From: Flavobacterium sp. LC2016-13
Lineage (GTDB): Bacteria; Bacteroidota; Bacteroidia; Flavobacteriales; Flavobacteriaceae
Length of the DNA: 42,837 bases
Assembly (NCBI RefSeq): GCF_009707955.1
Contig: NZ_WMDQ01000023.1
Location: 1-42,837 of the forward strand
Direction of reading: 5' to 3'
Shown here: positions 18,208 through 26,034 of the stretch, in pieces
Numbering within the stretch: position 1 is the first letter of the stretch
Layout: every line of letters starts with the position of its first letter
Position numbers and translations under genes: made by a program
Notes under the pieces: model-generated
Databases searched by the model: none
What the model was told of the DNA's origin: nothing
The model's input: the letters and a program-made list of their open reading frames with translations, nothing else

Positions 18208-19032
18208 ATGTATTCATTAAAAAATATAATGATGGCAATGCTTCTATTGCTATCAGTTGCAAACTATTCTCAAATTAAAAATGCTTCTACTGAAAATATT
18301 AAAATATATGGCAAATGTGACATCTGTAAAATCAATATAGAAAAGTCCGGTAATCAAAAAAATGCTGTGATTGTCAATTGGGATAAAAATACTCAAATCG
18401 CTTTGATTTCTTATGATCCAAAGAAAACCAATACCAATCAAATTCTAAAACGTATAGCCTTGGCAGGTTATGATAATAGCAGTTTTCTAGCAACAGACGC
18501 TACCTATGCCAAGCTGCCAGATTGTTGTAAATATATACGAGAAGCAAAAAAAGTAACGCCAAAATCAGAAATAGATACCAAAAAGCAAGATGTTAATCCT
18601 GAAACAGACTCTATATCTTCTTTACAAAAAGTTTACGACGCTTATTTTAATCTTAAAGATGCTTTTGTTCAGTCAAATAATATAGCAGTTTCTGTCAACG
18701 CAAAATTATTGTTAGAGGCTATTTCTTCTGTAAAACCAGAATCTTTATCCTTACAGGAATATAAAATCTGGATAAAAGTAAATTCACTATTAACTGCACA
18801 ATCAAACGCGATTATAACAGTAAAAGTTATTGGTAAACAAAGAGAAAGTTTCAAAGAATTGTCCCAAAATCTATATGAAATTATTAAAACTTCTAAGCCG
18901 GCACAACCTGTGTATTATCAATATTGCCCAATGAAAGATGCCAACTGGCTTAGCAAAGAAAATGCTGTAAAAAATCCATACTATGGTGCTCAGATGTTAA
19001 ATTGTGGTAATACGATAGAGATTATTCAATAA
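18208..19032 (+). CDS. Periplasmic HMA-like metal-binding protein fused to DUF3347
   Basis: This 274-residue protein has a signal peptide (ending ANYSQ), then a heavy-metal-associated-like ferredoxin fold (about residues 30-95) with the C37-D-I-C40 metal site in KIYGKCDICK, and a CC pair at 106-107. After a linker, a DUF3347 domain (about 125-274) ends with CPM (C240) and a second cysteine (C266), spaced exactly as in the protein at 17272. The HMA fold normally binds Cu(I) or related soft metals and passes it to partners. Here the partner is probably the multicopper oxidase 15 bp downstream. The CxxC lacks the usual preceding methionine, but is otherwise intact. Confidence 0.82.
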   Translation: MYSLKNIMMAMLLLLSVANYSQIKNASTENIKIYGKCDICKINIEKSGNQKNAVIVNWDKNTQIALISYDPKKTNTNQILKRIALAGYDNSSFLATDATYAKLPDCCKYIREAKKVTPKSEIDTKKQDVNPETDSISSLQKVYDAYFNLKDAFVQSNNIAVSVNAKLLLEAISSVKPESLSLQEYKIWIKVNSLLTAQSNAIITVKVIGKQRESFKELSQNLYEIIKTSKPAQPVYYQYCPMKDANWLSKENAVKNPYYGAQMLNCGNTIEIIQ

Positions 19033-19047
19033 TTTGAAAATATAAAA

Positions 19048-21270
19048 ATGAAATCAATTTATATAATGCTGCTTTTTGCTGTGACAGTAAGCGCGCAAAA
19101 AGTGGTGCGTTATGATCTTTATGTCAGGGATACATTGGTCAATTTTACCGGATTACCAAAAAGAGCTATTGCTGTTAATGGACAAATTCCAATGCCCACA
19201 CTTACTTTTACAGAAGGCGATATTGCCGAGATTTATGTTCACAACGAGATGGATGAAGAGACATCGCTTCATTGGCATGGGCTATTTTTGCCCAACAAGG
19301 AAGATGGTGTTCCATATCTGACTCAAATGCCTATAAAACCCCGCACAATCTATAAATATACATTTCCCATAATCCAAAACGGAACGCACTGGTATCACAG
19401 TCACAGTGGACTTCAGGAACAAATAGGAATGTATGGATCTTTTGTTATAAATAAAAAAACAGATGATCCAAATTTCAGAAAAGGGATTGATGATCTGCCA
19501 ACGATTCCCGTTATTTTAAGCGAATGGACCGACATGAATCCAGATAATATCCACAGGCTTTTGCACAATGCGAGTGACTGGTTTGCTATTAAAAAAGGAA
19601 CAACCCAAAGTTATGGAGAAGCGCTCAAACAAGGACATTTTTCCACGAAAGTGATCAATGAATGGAAACGAATGAACGCCATGGATGTGAGTGACGTGTA
19701 TTACGATCGTTTTTTAATAAATGGTGCGAATGAAAGTAGGCTTACACAATTTAAAGCGGGAGATAAAGTTCGTTTACGGGTTTCTAATGGTGGAGCTTCA
19801 AGTAATTTCTGGCTGACTTATGCAGGCGGTAAAATTACGGTCGTAGCCAATGATGGTAATGATGTAGAACCAGTTGCAGTTGATCGATTGCTTATTGCCG
19901 TGTCTGAAACGTATGATATTGTGATCAATATTCCAGAAAATCAAACTGCATACGAGTTTTTAGCTACGCCTGAAGACAGAACCAAATCAGCCTCTTTGTA
20001 TATTGGTTCCGGCATCATACAGCTTGCAGAACCATTACCTAAATTAAAATATTTTGAAGGAATGAAGATGATGAACGGCATGATGAAAATGAATGGCAAT
20101 CTGGATGACATGGGTATGAGTATGTCATTAAATCAAATGGATATGAACGTGGTAATGTATCCTGAAATAACCGGAGAGACAACTAAAAAAGAAAAATCTT
20201 CACATAAAAAACATAACGAAGGAGCAGAGCAATACAATAGCAATGCATTATCAGATATTGTAACTTTAAATTACAGCATGCTTAAATCTACTGTAAAAAC
20301 AACTCTTCCTAAAGATGTACCAGTAAAAGAACTTCGGTTTGAACTCACAGGAAATATGAATCGTTATGTGTGGAGTCTGGACAATAAAGTGATATCAGAA
20401 ACAGATAAAATCCTGATCAAAAAAGGAGAAAACGTTCGTATTGTATTGTACAATGGTTCTATGATGCGTCATCCGATGCACCTTCATGGACATGATTTTC
20501 GTCTGCTCAATGGTCAGGGAGATTTTGCGCCGCTAAAAAATGTGGTAGATATCATGCCGATGGAAACCGATACGATTGAATTTACTGCTAATGCTGAAGG
20601 CGATTGGTTTTTTCATTGCCATATTCTCTACCACATGATGAGTGGCATGGGAAGGATTTTTAGCTACGAAAACCAGAAAACCAATCCTGAAATTCCCAAC
20701 TCAAAAGCCGCACAGAAAAAGCTTTTTGCTGATGACAGAATGTTTCATTTTATGGCGCAAAATGATTTTGCAACCAACGGTAATGATGGCGAAGCCATGT
20801 TGCAAAATACCCGATGGAGTATAGGTACAGAATGGAGGCTGGGTTATATGGATATGCATGGTTATGAAACCGAAACTCATATTGGCAGGTATATTGGCAA
20901 AATGCAATGGCTTATGCCTTTTATTGGATTTGATTGGCGATATCGTAAAATGGAAATGGGAGAACGCGAAGAAAATCTCTTTGGAAAAAGAAATACTAAA
21001 GATAATCGGGCGGTATTTAGTGCCGGAGTTAATTATACTCTTCCGATGCTCATTGTAGCGCAAACGGAAGTTTACACTGATGGTAATTTCCGTCTTCAGC
21101 TCGAACGCATGGATATTCCACTTTCCAAAAGACTCCGAATGAATCTTATGTGGAATACAGATAAAGAATATATGATGGGTTTAAAATACATAGCAGCCAG
21201 GAATTTCGGATTTACGACACATTACGATAGTGATATGGGAATAGGATTTGGACTAAACCTGAATTATTAG
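19048..21270 (+). CDS. Multicopper oxidase, CopA family, with CopB-like beta-barrel tail
   Basis: This 740-residue secreted protein has a signal peptide (MKSIYIMLLFAVTVSAQ). All four copper-ligand motifs are present: HWHG (75-78), HWYHSH (114-119), HPMHLHGH (475-482) and HCHILYHMMSGM (523-534). The last includes the type 1 copper cysteine C524 and an axial methionine. A methionine-rich insert (about 339-372, with many M-x-M pairs) resembles the Cu(I)-binding part of CopA/CueO enzymes. From about residue 588 the sequence changes to alternating aromatic strands (WSIGTEWRLGYMDMHGY through MGIGFGLNLNY), ending in an aromatic residue. That is like the outer-membrane CopB/PcoB domain that is usually a separate gene. 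It probably oxidises Cu(I) in the periplasm and tethers or exports copper at the outer membrane (inference). A strong terminator follows. Confidence 0.9.
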   Translation: MKSIYIMLLFAVTVSAQKVVRYDLYVRDTLVNFTGLPKRAIAVNGQIPMPTLTFTEGDIAEIYVHNEMDEETSLHWHGLFLPNKEDGVPYLTQMPIKPRTIYKYTFPIIQNGTHWYHSHSGLQEQIGMYGSFVINKKTDDPNFRKGIDDLPTIPVILSEWTDMNPDNIHRLLHNASDWFAIKKGTTQSYGEALKQGHFSTKVINEWKRMNAMDVSDVYYDRFLINGANESRLTQFKAGDKVRLRVSNGGASSNFWLTYAGGKITVVANDGNDVEPVAVDRLLIAVSETYDIVINIPENQTAYEFLATPEDRTKSASLYIGSGIIQLAEPLPKLKYFEGMKMMNGMMKMNGNLDDMGMSMSLNQMDMNVVMYPEITGETTKKEKSSHKKHNEGAEQYNSNALSDIVTLNYSMLKSTVKTTLPKDVPVKELRFELTGNMNRYVWSLDNKVISETDKILIKKGENVRIVLYNGSMMRHPMHLHGHDFRLLNGQGDFAPLKNVVDIMPMETDTIEFTANAEGDWFFHCHILYHMMSGMGRIFSYENQKTNPEIPNSKAAQKKLFADDRMFHFMAQNDFATNGNDGEAMLQNTRWSIGTEWRLGYMDMHGYETETHIGRYIGKMQWLMPFIGFDWRYRKMEMGEREENLFGKRNTKDNRAVFSAGVNYTLPMLIVAQTEVYTDGNFRLQLERMDIPLSKRLRMNLMWNTDKEYMMGLKYIAARNFGFTTHYDSDMGIGFGLNLNY

Positions 21271-21300
21271 AATGTACTTCCAAATTAAAATATTCAGTTA

Positions 21301-21337
21301 AAAAAAGCCTGTAAACAATAAGTTTACAGGCTTTTTT
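21301..21337 (+). terminator. Strong bidirectional terminator after the multicopper oxidase gene
   Basis: AAAAAAGCCTGTAAAC and GTTTACAGGCTTTTTT form a perfect 16-bp stem with a 5-nt loop. The flanking A- and T-tracts serve both the oxidase transcript and the convergent gene at 21449. Confidence 0.92.
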
Positions 21338-21448
21338 GGAAGATTATGAGATAAGAACATACATTATATTTTTAAATATTTAAAGACAGATGTGTCACGA
21401 ATTTCCATAAATTCATTCGACCATTTTAAAGACGATGTATATCGAATG

Positions 21449-22957
21449 TTAGGCGGGAAAATATGTAGTTAGAAGATTTAAGGTTGTCTCATAGATCGGC
21501 CTCTGTCTTACTTTTGCAAGTAACCAAGCCAAAAAGCTCATGATTAAAATGTCCTTAGGTCCATTTTGAGATGTAATTATAAAATCCTCTATTGTTTTTT
21601 GAAATTTTTCAGTTCTTATAATTTCGGGTTTCATTACATATTGTTCTACAAACAAGAGATATTGCACAACTCGTTCTTCATTCACCGTTAAAAGGTATTT
21701 TTTATAACGCCGTTTAAAACTTTTTATTCGTGATATCACCAGTTCAGTATTTTCTTCCTGTATATGAAGTAAGATTTCCACAAGACACTTTTTTATTGTC
21801 CAGTCCATACCCATTTTTTTTTCGTACCAACTGTCCGTATGGTTTAGTTTTGCCATTTCTTTTACGGCATTGCGTCCGGCATTTTGCTGTATATAAAAAA
21901 CGATAAGCATAAGACGAATGTCGTTACTGTCATTAGGATCTGTCTTTTTATTTAAAGTTAAGGACTTCTCAGCAATTTCTATCGCTTTTTGAAAATTTCC
22001 AAGATAGTTTTCATTGAAAGAAAGCAGTAAAAAATACCTCAAACAAAAACGATGATAGTATTTCTCAGACTGTTTCTTCAGTTCTGTAAACATCGAATTA
22101 AGATAGTTTAAAGACTCTGTAAACCGACCATTACGAAAATAGAAGTTGGCTATAAAATACAATATGTAGATATGGTAGTACAAATGCTTATCGGTCAAAT
22201 CTGCTTTTTTATTAATAAACCGATAGCTTTTAATAACAAATGGCTGTATAAGTGAGTAATTGTTGTTTATAGAAGCGTATTCATTGGCAATAAATAATAT
22301 CTGGTACAGCGATTTAAAAGTTAATCCCTGTTTTAACGATATTCCGTATGTTTCAATAGTATTTTTTATAAGCGACTGGAAGTCTATAATTCGACTTTCA
22401 TGATGAATAGCAGCTAGTTCACGACGTAAAACAGCATATCCCAAATTAAGCTGCTGCTCATATTCGAGCTTTTTTTTATTTGTTTTGAAATTCTGTATTA
22501 TTTTTTCAATTGGCTGTGACAAATCAAAATGAGCAAATTGTATCTGAGTCAGATATATTTCATTAAGCAAACTAAAATGCTCAATGTTTGTTGCGATTTC
22601 TTCAGCCTTTGCCAAACATTTAAAAGCCGTTTTTTCAAGTTTATGCTCAAAAAATAAGCGACTCACAACAATAAGACGAAGTATTGCGTTGTCTTGCGAA
22701 GTATCATTTTCAAAACTTCGATTAGCCATGAAATCAATCATGTTGTCATAAAGTCTTTTTCTTTGAGCATGATAAACATCAGCACTTTTTTTATCTGATG
22801 AATTCTTTTTTTTAAATTTTATATCGTCAGTTTTTAAAGAATTGAATAATGCTATATTAACAGTGTCTTTGCGTTTGTTTTTTTTAGATAAATATTGTAA
22901 AAATGCTTTTTTATCGCTTTCATTCATAATATTCGATATCTCGTGTAGTGCATTCAT
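21449..22957 (-). CDS. Helical-repeat (TPR-like) protein of unknown function
   Basis: I start at the ATG at 22957 (MNALHEISNIMNESDKKAFLQ), giving 502 residues. The longer frame to 23119 adds 54 residues that look like intergenic sequence and would overlap the divergent gene. The protein has no signal peptide and is rich in K, F, Y and L. Paired helices with TPR-like spacing run through about residues 90-430 (for example KTAFKCLAKAEEIA, NGRFTESLNYLNSMF, GNFQKAIEIAEKSLTLN). It has no catalytic motif. It is probably a cytoplasmic scaffold or regulatory protein. It diverges from the YiaA/B-type membrane protein gene at 23085, and an 18-bp direct repeat links its start region with its 5' end. Confidence 0.75.
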   Translation of the reverse strand: MNALHEISNIMNESDKKAFLQYLSKKNKRKDTVNIALFNSLKTDDIKFKKKNSSDKKSADVYHAQRKRLYDNMIDFMANRSFENDTSQDNAILRLIVVSRLFFEHKLEKTAFKCLAKAEEIATNIEHFSLLNEIYLTQIQFAHFDLSQPIEKIIQNFKTNKKKLEYEQQLNLGYAVLRRELAAIHHESRIIDFQSLIKNTIETYGISLKQGLTFKSLYQILFIANEYASINNNYSLIQPFVIKSYRFINKKADLTDKHLYYHIYILYFIANFYFRNGRFTESLNYLNSMFTELKKQSEKYYHRFCLRYFLLLSFNENYLGNFQKAIEIAEKSLTLNKKTDPNDSNDIRLMLIVFYIQQNAGRNAVKEMAKLNHTDSWYEKKMGMDWTIKKCLVEILLHIQEENTELVISRIKSFKRRYKKYLLTVNEERVVQYLLFVEQYVMKPEIIRTEKFQKTIEDFIITSQNGPKDILIMSFLAWLLAKVRQRPIYETTLNLLTTYFPA

Positions 22958-23014
22958 AAATATGGTTTTATTGAAGTAAAAATAATAAAAATCAAGTTTT
23001 ATATCGTCAGTTTT
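22817..23014. repeat. 18-bp direct repeat, copies 180 bp apart
   Basis: TTTTATATCGTCAGTTTT occurs at 22817-22834, inside the TPR-like gene, and again at 22997-23014, just upstream of its start. The separation is exactly 180 bp. Both would read KTDDIK in the same frame if translated. Either this is a duplication or a pair of binding sites near the divergent promoters. Confidence 0.7.
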
Positions 23015-23084
23015 ATAAATAAATTGATTTTTATAACTCATGTTACATGCTGAAATTTGTCTCATAATTATAAAACATAAAATT

Positions 23085-23558
23085 ATGGAACCGCTAAAAT
23101 CAAATGAATTAAACAACAATTCAGAATCAAAAAACGCAAGATTAAATATTGAATACAGCCCTTTAAAACCAAGTGCGGCCTTTGTGGGAGCTTCCTGGAT
23201 GACATTAATTATAGGTATGACCTCGTATTGTATTGGTCTTTATAATTCTGAAATGGCCTATAATGAAAAAGGTTATTATTTTACAATTCTTCTCTTTGGT
23301 CTTTTCTCAGTAATATCAGTACAAAAAAGTGTACGTGACAAGCTAGAAGGTATACCCGTAACTGATCTGTATTACAGTATAAGCTGGTTTAGTACTATTG
23401 CCTCTATAGTATTGCTTGTAATTGGTCTGTGGAATGCTGATTTACTGCTTAGTGAAAAAGGTTTCTTTGGAATGTTGTTTGTATTAGGGCTATTTTCGTC
23501 GCTTGCTGTGCAAAAAAATACCCGAGACCTTAAGCAATTTGAATCGATTAATGTATAA
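23085..23558 (+). CDS. YiaA/YiaB-family inner-membrane protein
   Basis: I choose the ATG at 23085 (MEPLKSNELNNNSESKN). The longer frame from 23040 adds 15 residues that overlap the divergent leader. The product is 157 residues with four hydrophobic segments arranged as two similar halves. Each half has a helix containing a glycine-rich pattern and L-Y/W-N-(S/A)-(E/D), followed by EKG(Y/F)(Y/F) and a second helix ending SVQKS(V)RD or AVQKNTRD. This internal duplication is the hallmark of the YiaA/B two-helix domain. The function of the family is not established. Confidence 0.85.
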   Translation: MEPLKSNELNNNSESKNARLNIEYSPLKPSAAFVGASWMTLIIGMTSYCIGLYNSEMAYNEKGYYFTILLFGLFSVISVQKSVRDKLEGIPVTDLYYSISWFSTIASIVLLVIGLWNADLLLSEKGFFGMLFVLGLFSSLAVQKNTRDLKQFESINV

Positions 23559-23570
23559 TATTTTAGCGGA

Positions 23571-23610
23571 GCCCCATTACTGTCACAATACTGTGCAGTT
23601 TTGGGGTTTT
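23571..23610 (+). terminator. Terminator-like hairpin after the YiaA/B-type gene
   Basis: CCCCATTACTG pairs imperfectly with CAGTTTTGGGG (9 of 11), with an inner CACA/TGTG stem and a following TTTT. It fits a terminator between the membrane-protein genes. Confidence 0.6.
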
Positions 23611-23626
23611 CTAAAGTCTAATTCAC

Positions 23627-23950
23627 ATGATTATGAAATCTAAATACAAATCGATTATTTATGGCATTGGAGTATTATTACTTACGGCTGATATTTTAAA
23701 TAAATTCTGGTGGATATATATTTGTACCAGATACACTAAGTTTGAAGATTGCAAGGCTGCTTATCTTAGTTTGTTTCCCGAATGTCTTCAGAATGCTTTT
23801 CTCTTAACTGTCATTGAAATATTTTTATTAGCAATAGCAGCGATTATCTTTTCAGAATCTAAAAAGACAGCTTATCTAAAAAAGTTATCCAAAATTTTGA
23901 TGATAATTTCTTTAGTCCTGTGTGGGTGGAGTGTTTTTTCTTTAATGTAA
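23627..23950 (+). CDS. Small integral membrane protein, unknown
   Basis: This 107-residue protein starts MIMKSKYKS; the ATG at 23633 is an equally good start. It has three predicted membrane segments (about residues 10-32, 52-75 and 85-106), a WW pair and two cysteines in the first periplasmic or cytoplasmic loop (CTRYTKFEDC). I do not recognise a family. A terminator-like hairpin precedes it and a strong one follows, so it appears to be monocistronic. Confidence 0.65.
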   Translation: MIMKSKYKSIIYGIGVLLLTADILNKFWWIYICTRYTKFEDCKAAYLSLFPECLQNAFLLTVIEIFLLAIAAIIFSESKKTAYLKKLSKILMIISLVLCGWSVFSLM

Positions 23951-23980
23951 AAAAAAAATCATTTTCTCTTTTACAGGGTT

Positions 23981-24020
23981 AAATAAAAAAGCTCCGGATT
24001 TCTCTGAAGCTTTTTTATTT
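23981..24020 (+). terminator. Intrinsic terminator after the small membrane protein gene
   Basis: AAATAAAAAAGCTCC pairs with GAAGCTTTTTTATTT (14 of 15) around a 10-nt loop, with a T-rich 3' arm. Confidence 0.85.
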
Positions 24021-24166
24021 AGTAACCTAAACGGATAATTCGTGAACCGTTTTGATGATTTGAACACTTGGATATTATTTTATTTGAAGATATAAGATTC
24101 TTTCCTTGTAGTCTTATAGTTTATTGAATCTTTGTTTTAAATATTGAACAACATGTAGAAAAGAAA

Positions 24167-24198
24167 AAACCCTACGAATCTTTTGATTTGCAGGGTTT
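24167..24198 (-). terminator. Terminator of tRNA-Ser
   Basis: On the minus strand AAACCCTGCAAATC pairs with GATTCGTAGGGTTT (one G-U, one mismatch) around AAAA, followed by TTTTT. It lies 67 bp past the tRNA 3' end. Confidence 0.75.
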
Positions 24199-24264
24199 AT
24201 CGAGTTTTAGAGGTTTTTTTGAAAACTTTAAAAATTTTGCTTTTTCTTAGTTTTAAACCTTTCG

Positions 24265-24349
24265 CGGAGGAAGAGGGATTCGAACCCCCGGACCTGTTAC
24301 AGTCAACAGTTTTCAAGACTGCCGCATTCGACCGCTCTGCCATTCCTCC
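24265..24349 (-). tRNA. tRNA-Ser(UGA)
   Basis: The minus strand folds as an 85-nt class II tRNA. The acceptor stem is GGAGGAA/TTCCTCC with discriminator G. The anticodon loop is CTTGAAA, with anticodon TGA at 24313-24315. A long variable arm of the serine type follows, then a GGTTCGAATCC T-arm. The CCA end is not encoded. The discriminator G and long variable arm are serine identity features. Confidence 0.95.
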
Positions 24350-24430
24350 AATATGTTGCGATCATTTGCTGATTGCGAGTGCAAATATAAGACGCTTTTT
24401 CGGTTCTCAAAACTTTTTTAAAGCTTTTTT

Positions 24431-24472
24431 ACTGATTATTTTAAATTAATTTTCAAGTGTCTAATAATCAGT
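24431..24472. repeat. 10-bp inverted repeat downstream of the ftsK-ribB operon
   Basis: ACTGATTATT (24431-24440) and AATAATCAGT (24463-24472) are exact inverse copies separated by 22 bp, just past the last gene of the minus-strand operon. It may serve as a weak terminator, but there is no good T-run. Confidence 0.45.
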
Positions 24473-24509
24473 ATTTACTAAAAGAACATTTTTACGTTAA
24501 ATAATGCAA

Positions 24510-24899
24510 TTAGTCTAAAATCGGCATTGGTTTTTTGTTTTCATCAACCGCAACAAACGAAAAAGTTCCTGAAACTACTGTTTCACGAAGCTCTGAATAC
24601 ATTTGTTCCATGAAAATATCAACATGAATTTTACAACTCGTTCTTCCAACATTTACCACTTTAGCAACTAATTCGATTAAAGTACCGGCCGGAATTGCTT
24701 TTTTAAAATCAATTTGACCTGTAGATATTGTTACTACTTTTTTGCGGCTGAATCGCGTAGCACAAATAAAAGCAACTTCGTCCATTAGATGAAGGGCAGT
24801 TCCTCCAAATAAAGTATCATAATGATTCGTTGTACTCGGAAAAACCGCTTTAAAAATATGCGTCTCAGATTTTACAATTCTTTCTTCTAATGTCCCCAT
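24510..24899 (-). CDS. Acyl-CoA thioesterase, hotdog fold (YciA-like)
   Basis: This 129-residue cytoplasmic protein has the hotdog-fold thioesterase pattern TLFGGTALHLMDEVAFICATR (about residues 29-49), with the catalytic acidic residue in MDE, then TISTGQIDFKKAIPAGTLIEL. Length and motifs match the short-chain acyl-CoA hydrolases (YciA/BACH type), which release free fatty acid and CoA from acyl-CoA. The exact chain length preference is not visible. It starts two bases downstream of the ribB-type gene, as the last member of the minus-strand operon. Confidence 0.87.
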   Translation of the reverse strand: MGTLEERIVKSETHIFKAVFPSTTNHYDTLFGGTALHLMDEVAFICATRFSRKKVVTISTGQIDFKKAIPAGTLIELVAKVVNVGRTSCKIHVDIFMEQMYSELRETVVSGTFSFVAVDENKKPMPILD

Positions 24900-24901
24900 A
24901 T

Positions 24902-26032
24902 TCAGTAACTAACGTATTCAGTTATTTCTAATCCGTATCCAATCATTCCAACACGTTTTGTTTGTTCAGTGTTTGAAACTAATCTAATTTTAGAAATATC
25001 GATATCATGCAAAATTTGAGCTCCAATTCCGTAATCTTTACTGTCAATGATAACTTTTGGTGCTTTCATTGTTCCTCCGGCCTGCAATGTTTTAAGTTCA
25101 GAAATTCTGTTTAATAAATTAACAGCCTGCATATCCTGATTAATAAAAATAACGGCACCTTTTCCGTTTTCATTAATCACCTTAAACATATCGTCTAATT
25201 GTTGTTCAGCATTGTTGGTCAATGTTCCTAATAAGTCATTGTTTACTTGCGAAGAGTGAATTCTCGTTAAGATAGCTTCACCAAGATTCCATGTTCCTTT
25301 TGTTAAAGCAATATGAATTTGTTTATTTGTAGTTTGCTCGTAAGCTCTTAATCTAAAAGTTCCAAATCGGGTTTCGATATCGAAATCTTCTTTTTTAACG
25401 ATTAAGCTATCGTGTTGCATCCTGTAAGCCACTAAATCTTCAATAGAAACTAATTTTAAGTCGAATTTCTTAGCAACTTTTACAAGTTCAGGCAAACGAG
25501 ACATCGTTCCGTCTTCGTTTAATATTTCGCAAATAACACCAGCCGATTTAAAACCAGCTAATCTTGCAAAATCAATAGCGGCTTCTGTATGTCCTGTTCT
25601 TCTTAAAACACCGCCTTGTTTCGCTACCAAAGGAAAAATATGTCCGGGTCTTGCTAATTCGTGTGGTTTTATATTTGAATCTGTCAATGCTAAAACAGTC
25701 TTATATCTGTCTGCAGCCGAAATTCCTGTCGTTACTCCATGTCCTTTTAAATCAACAGAAACCGTAAAAGCAGTTTCCATATGATCTGTATTATTTGTAA
25801 CCATTGGTCTTAAGTCCAATTCTTTACAACGGCTTTCTGTTAATGGAGCACAAATTAATCCGCGTCCGTGCGTAGCCATAAAATTGATCATTTCAGGTGT
25901 TACTTTTTCAGCTGCAGCCAAAAAATCACCTTCATTCTCACGATCTTCATCATCGACTACAATGATAACTTTACCTTGACGAATATCTTCTATAGCTTCT
26001 TCAATGGTGTTGAGTTGTATTTTTGTTGACAT
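24902..26032 (-). CDS. ribB: 3,4-dihydroxy-2-butanone 4-phosphate synthase with degenerate GTP cyclohydrolase II half (RibBX-like)
   Basis: This 376-residue protein has the length of bifunctional RibBA. The N-terminal domain (1-205) is intact: DDEDRENEGD, ATHGRGLICAPL, GISAADR, RPGHIFPL and RRTGHTEAAID. It should make the four-carbon riboflavin precursor from ribulose 5-phosphate. The C-terminal domain (210-376) keeps the GTP cyclohydrolase II fold but not its active site. The zinc-binding region, normally R-V-H-S-E-C through C-D-C, reads RIHSSQVNNDLLGTLTNNAE with no cysteine, and the GQEGRG-type segment is NQDMQAVNLL. The second half is therefore probably non-catalytic, and a separate ribA is expected elsewhere. 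It sits between the lptF/G-type and thioesterase genes with 2-bp gaps. Confidence 0.92.
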   Translation of the reverse strand: MSTKIQLNTIEEAIEDIRQGKVIIVVDDEDRENEGDFLAAAEKVTPEMINFMATHGRGLICAPLTESRCKELDLRPMVTNNTDHMETAFTVSVDLKGHGVTTGISAADRYKTVLALTDSNIKPHELARPGHIFPLVAKQGGVLRRTGHTEAAIDFARLAGFKSAGVICEILNEDGTMSRLPELVKVAKKFDLKLVSIEDLVAYRMQHDSLIVKKEDFDIETRFGTFRLRAYEQTTNKQIHIALTKGTWNLGEAILTRIHSSQVNNDLLGTLTNNAEQQLDDMFKVINENGKGAVIFINQDMQAVNLLNRISELKTLQAGGTMKAPKVIIDSKDYGIGAQILHDIDISKIRLVSNTEQTKRVGMIGYGLEITEYVSY

Positions 26033-26034
26033 AA

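Larger units (their letters stand above)
23951..24264. other. Intergenic region with two terminators
   Basis: It contains the terminator at 23981-24020 and the tRNA-Ser terminator at 24167-24198. The 146 bp between them holds nothing I can support. Confidence 0.6.

Noticed and set aside
20701..21063. A 120-residue minus-strand frame
   Set aside because: It is antisense to the multicopper oxidase tail, with no start context or family resemblance.
22958..23119. N-terminal extension of the TPR-like protein
   Set aside because: It overlaps the divergent YiaA/B gene leader, is unlike the rest of the protein, and MNALHEI at 22957 is a better start.
24183..24449. Plus-strand frame of 88 residues
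   Set aside because: It runs antisense through the tRNA-Ser gene.
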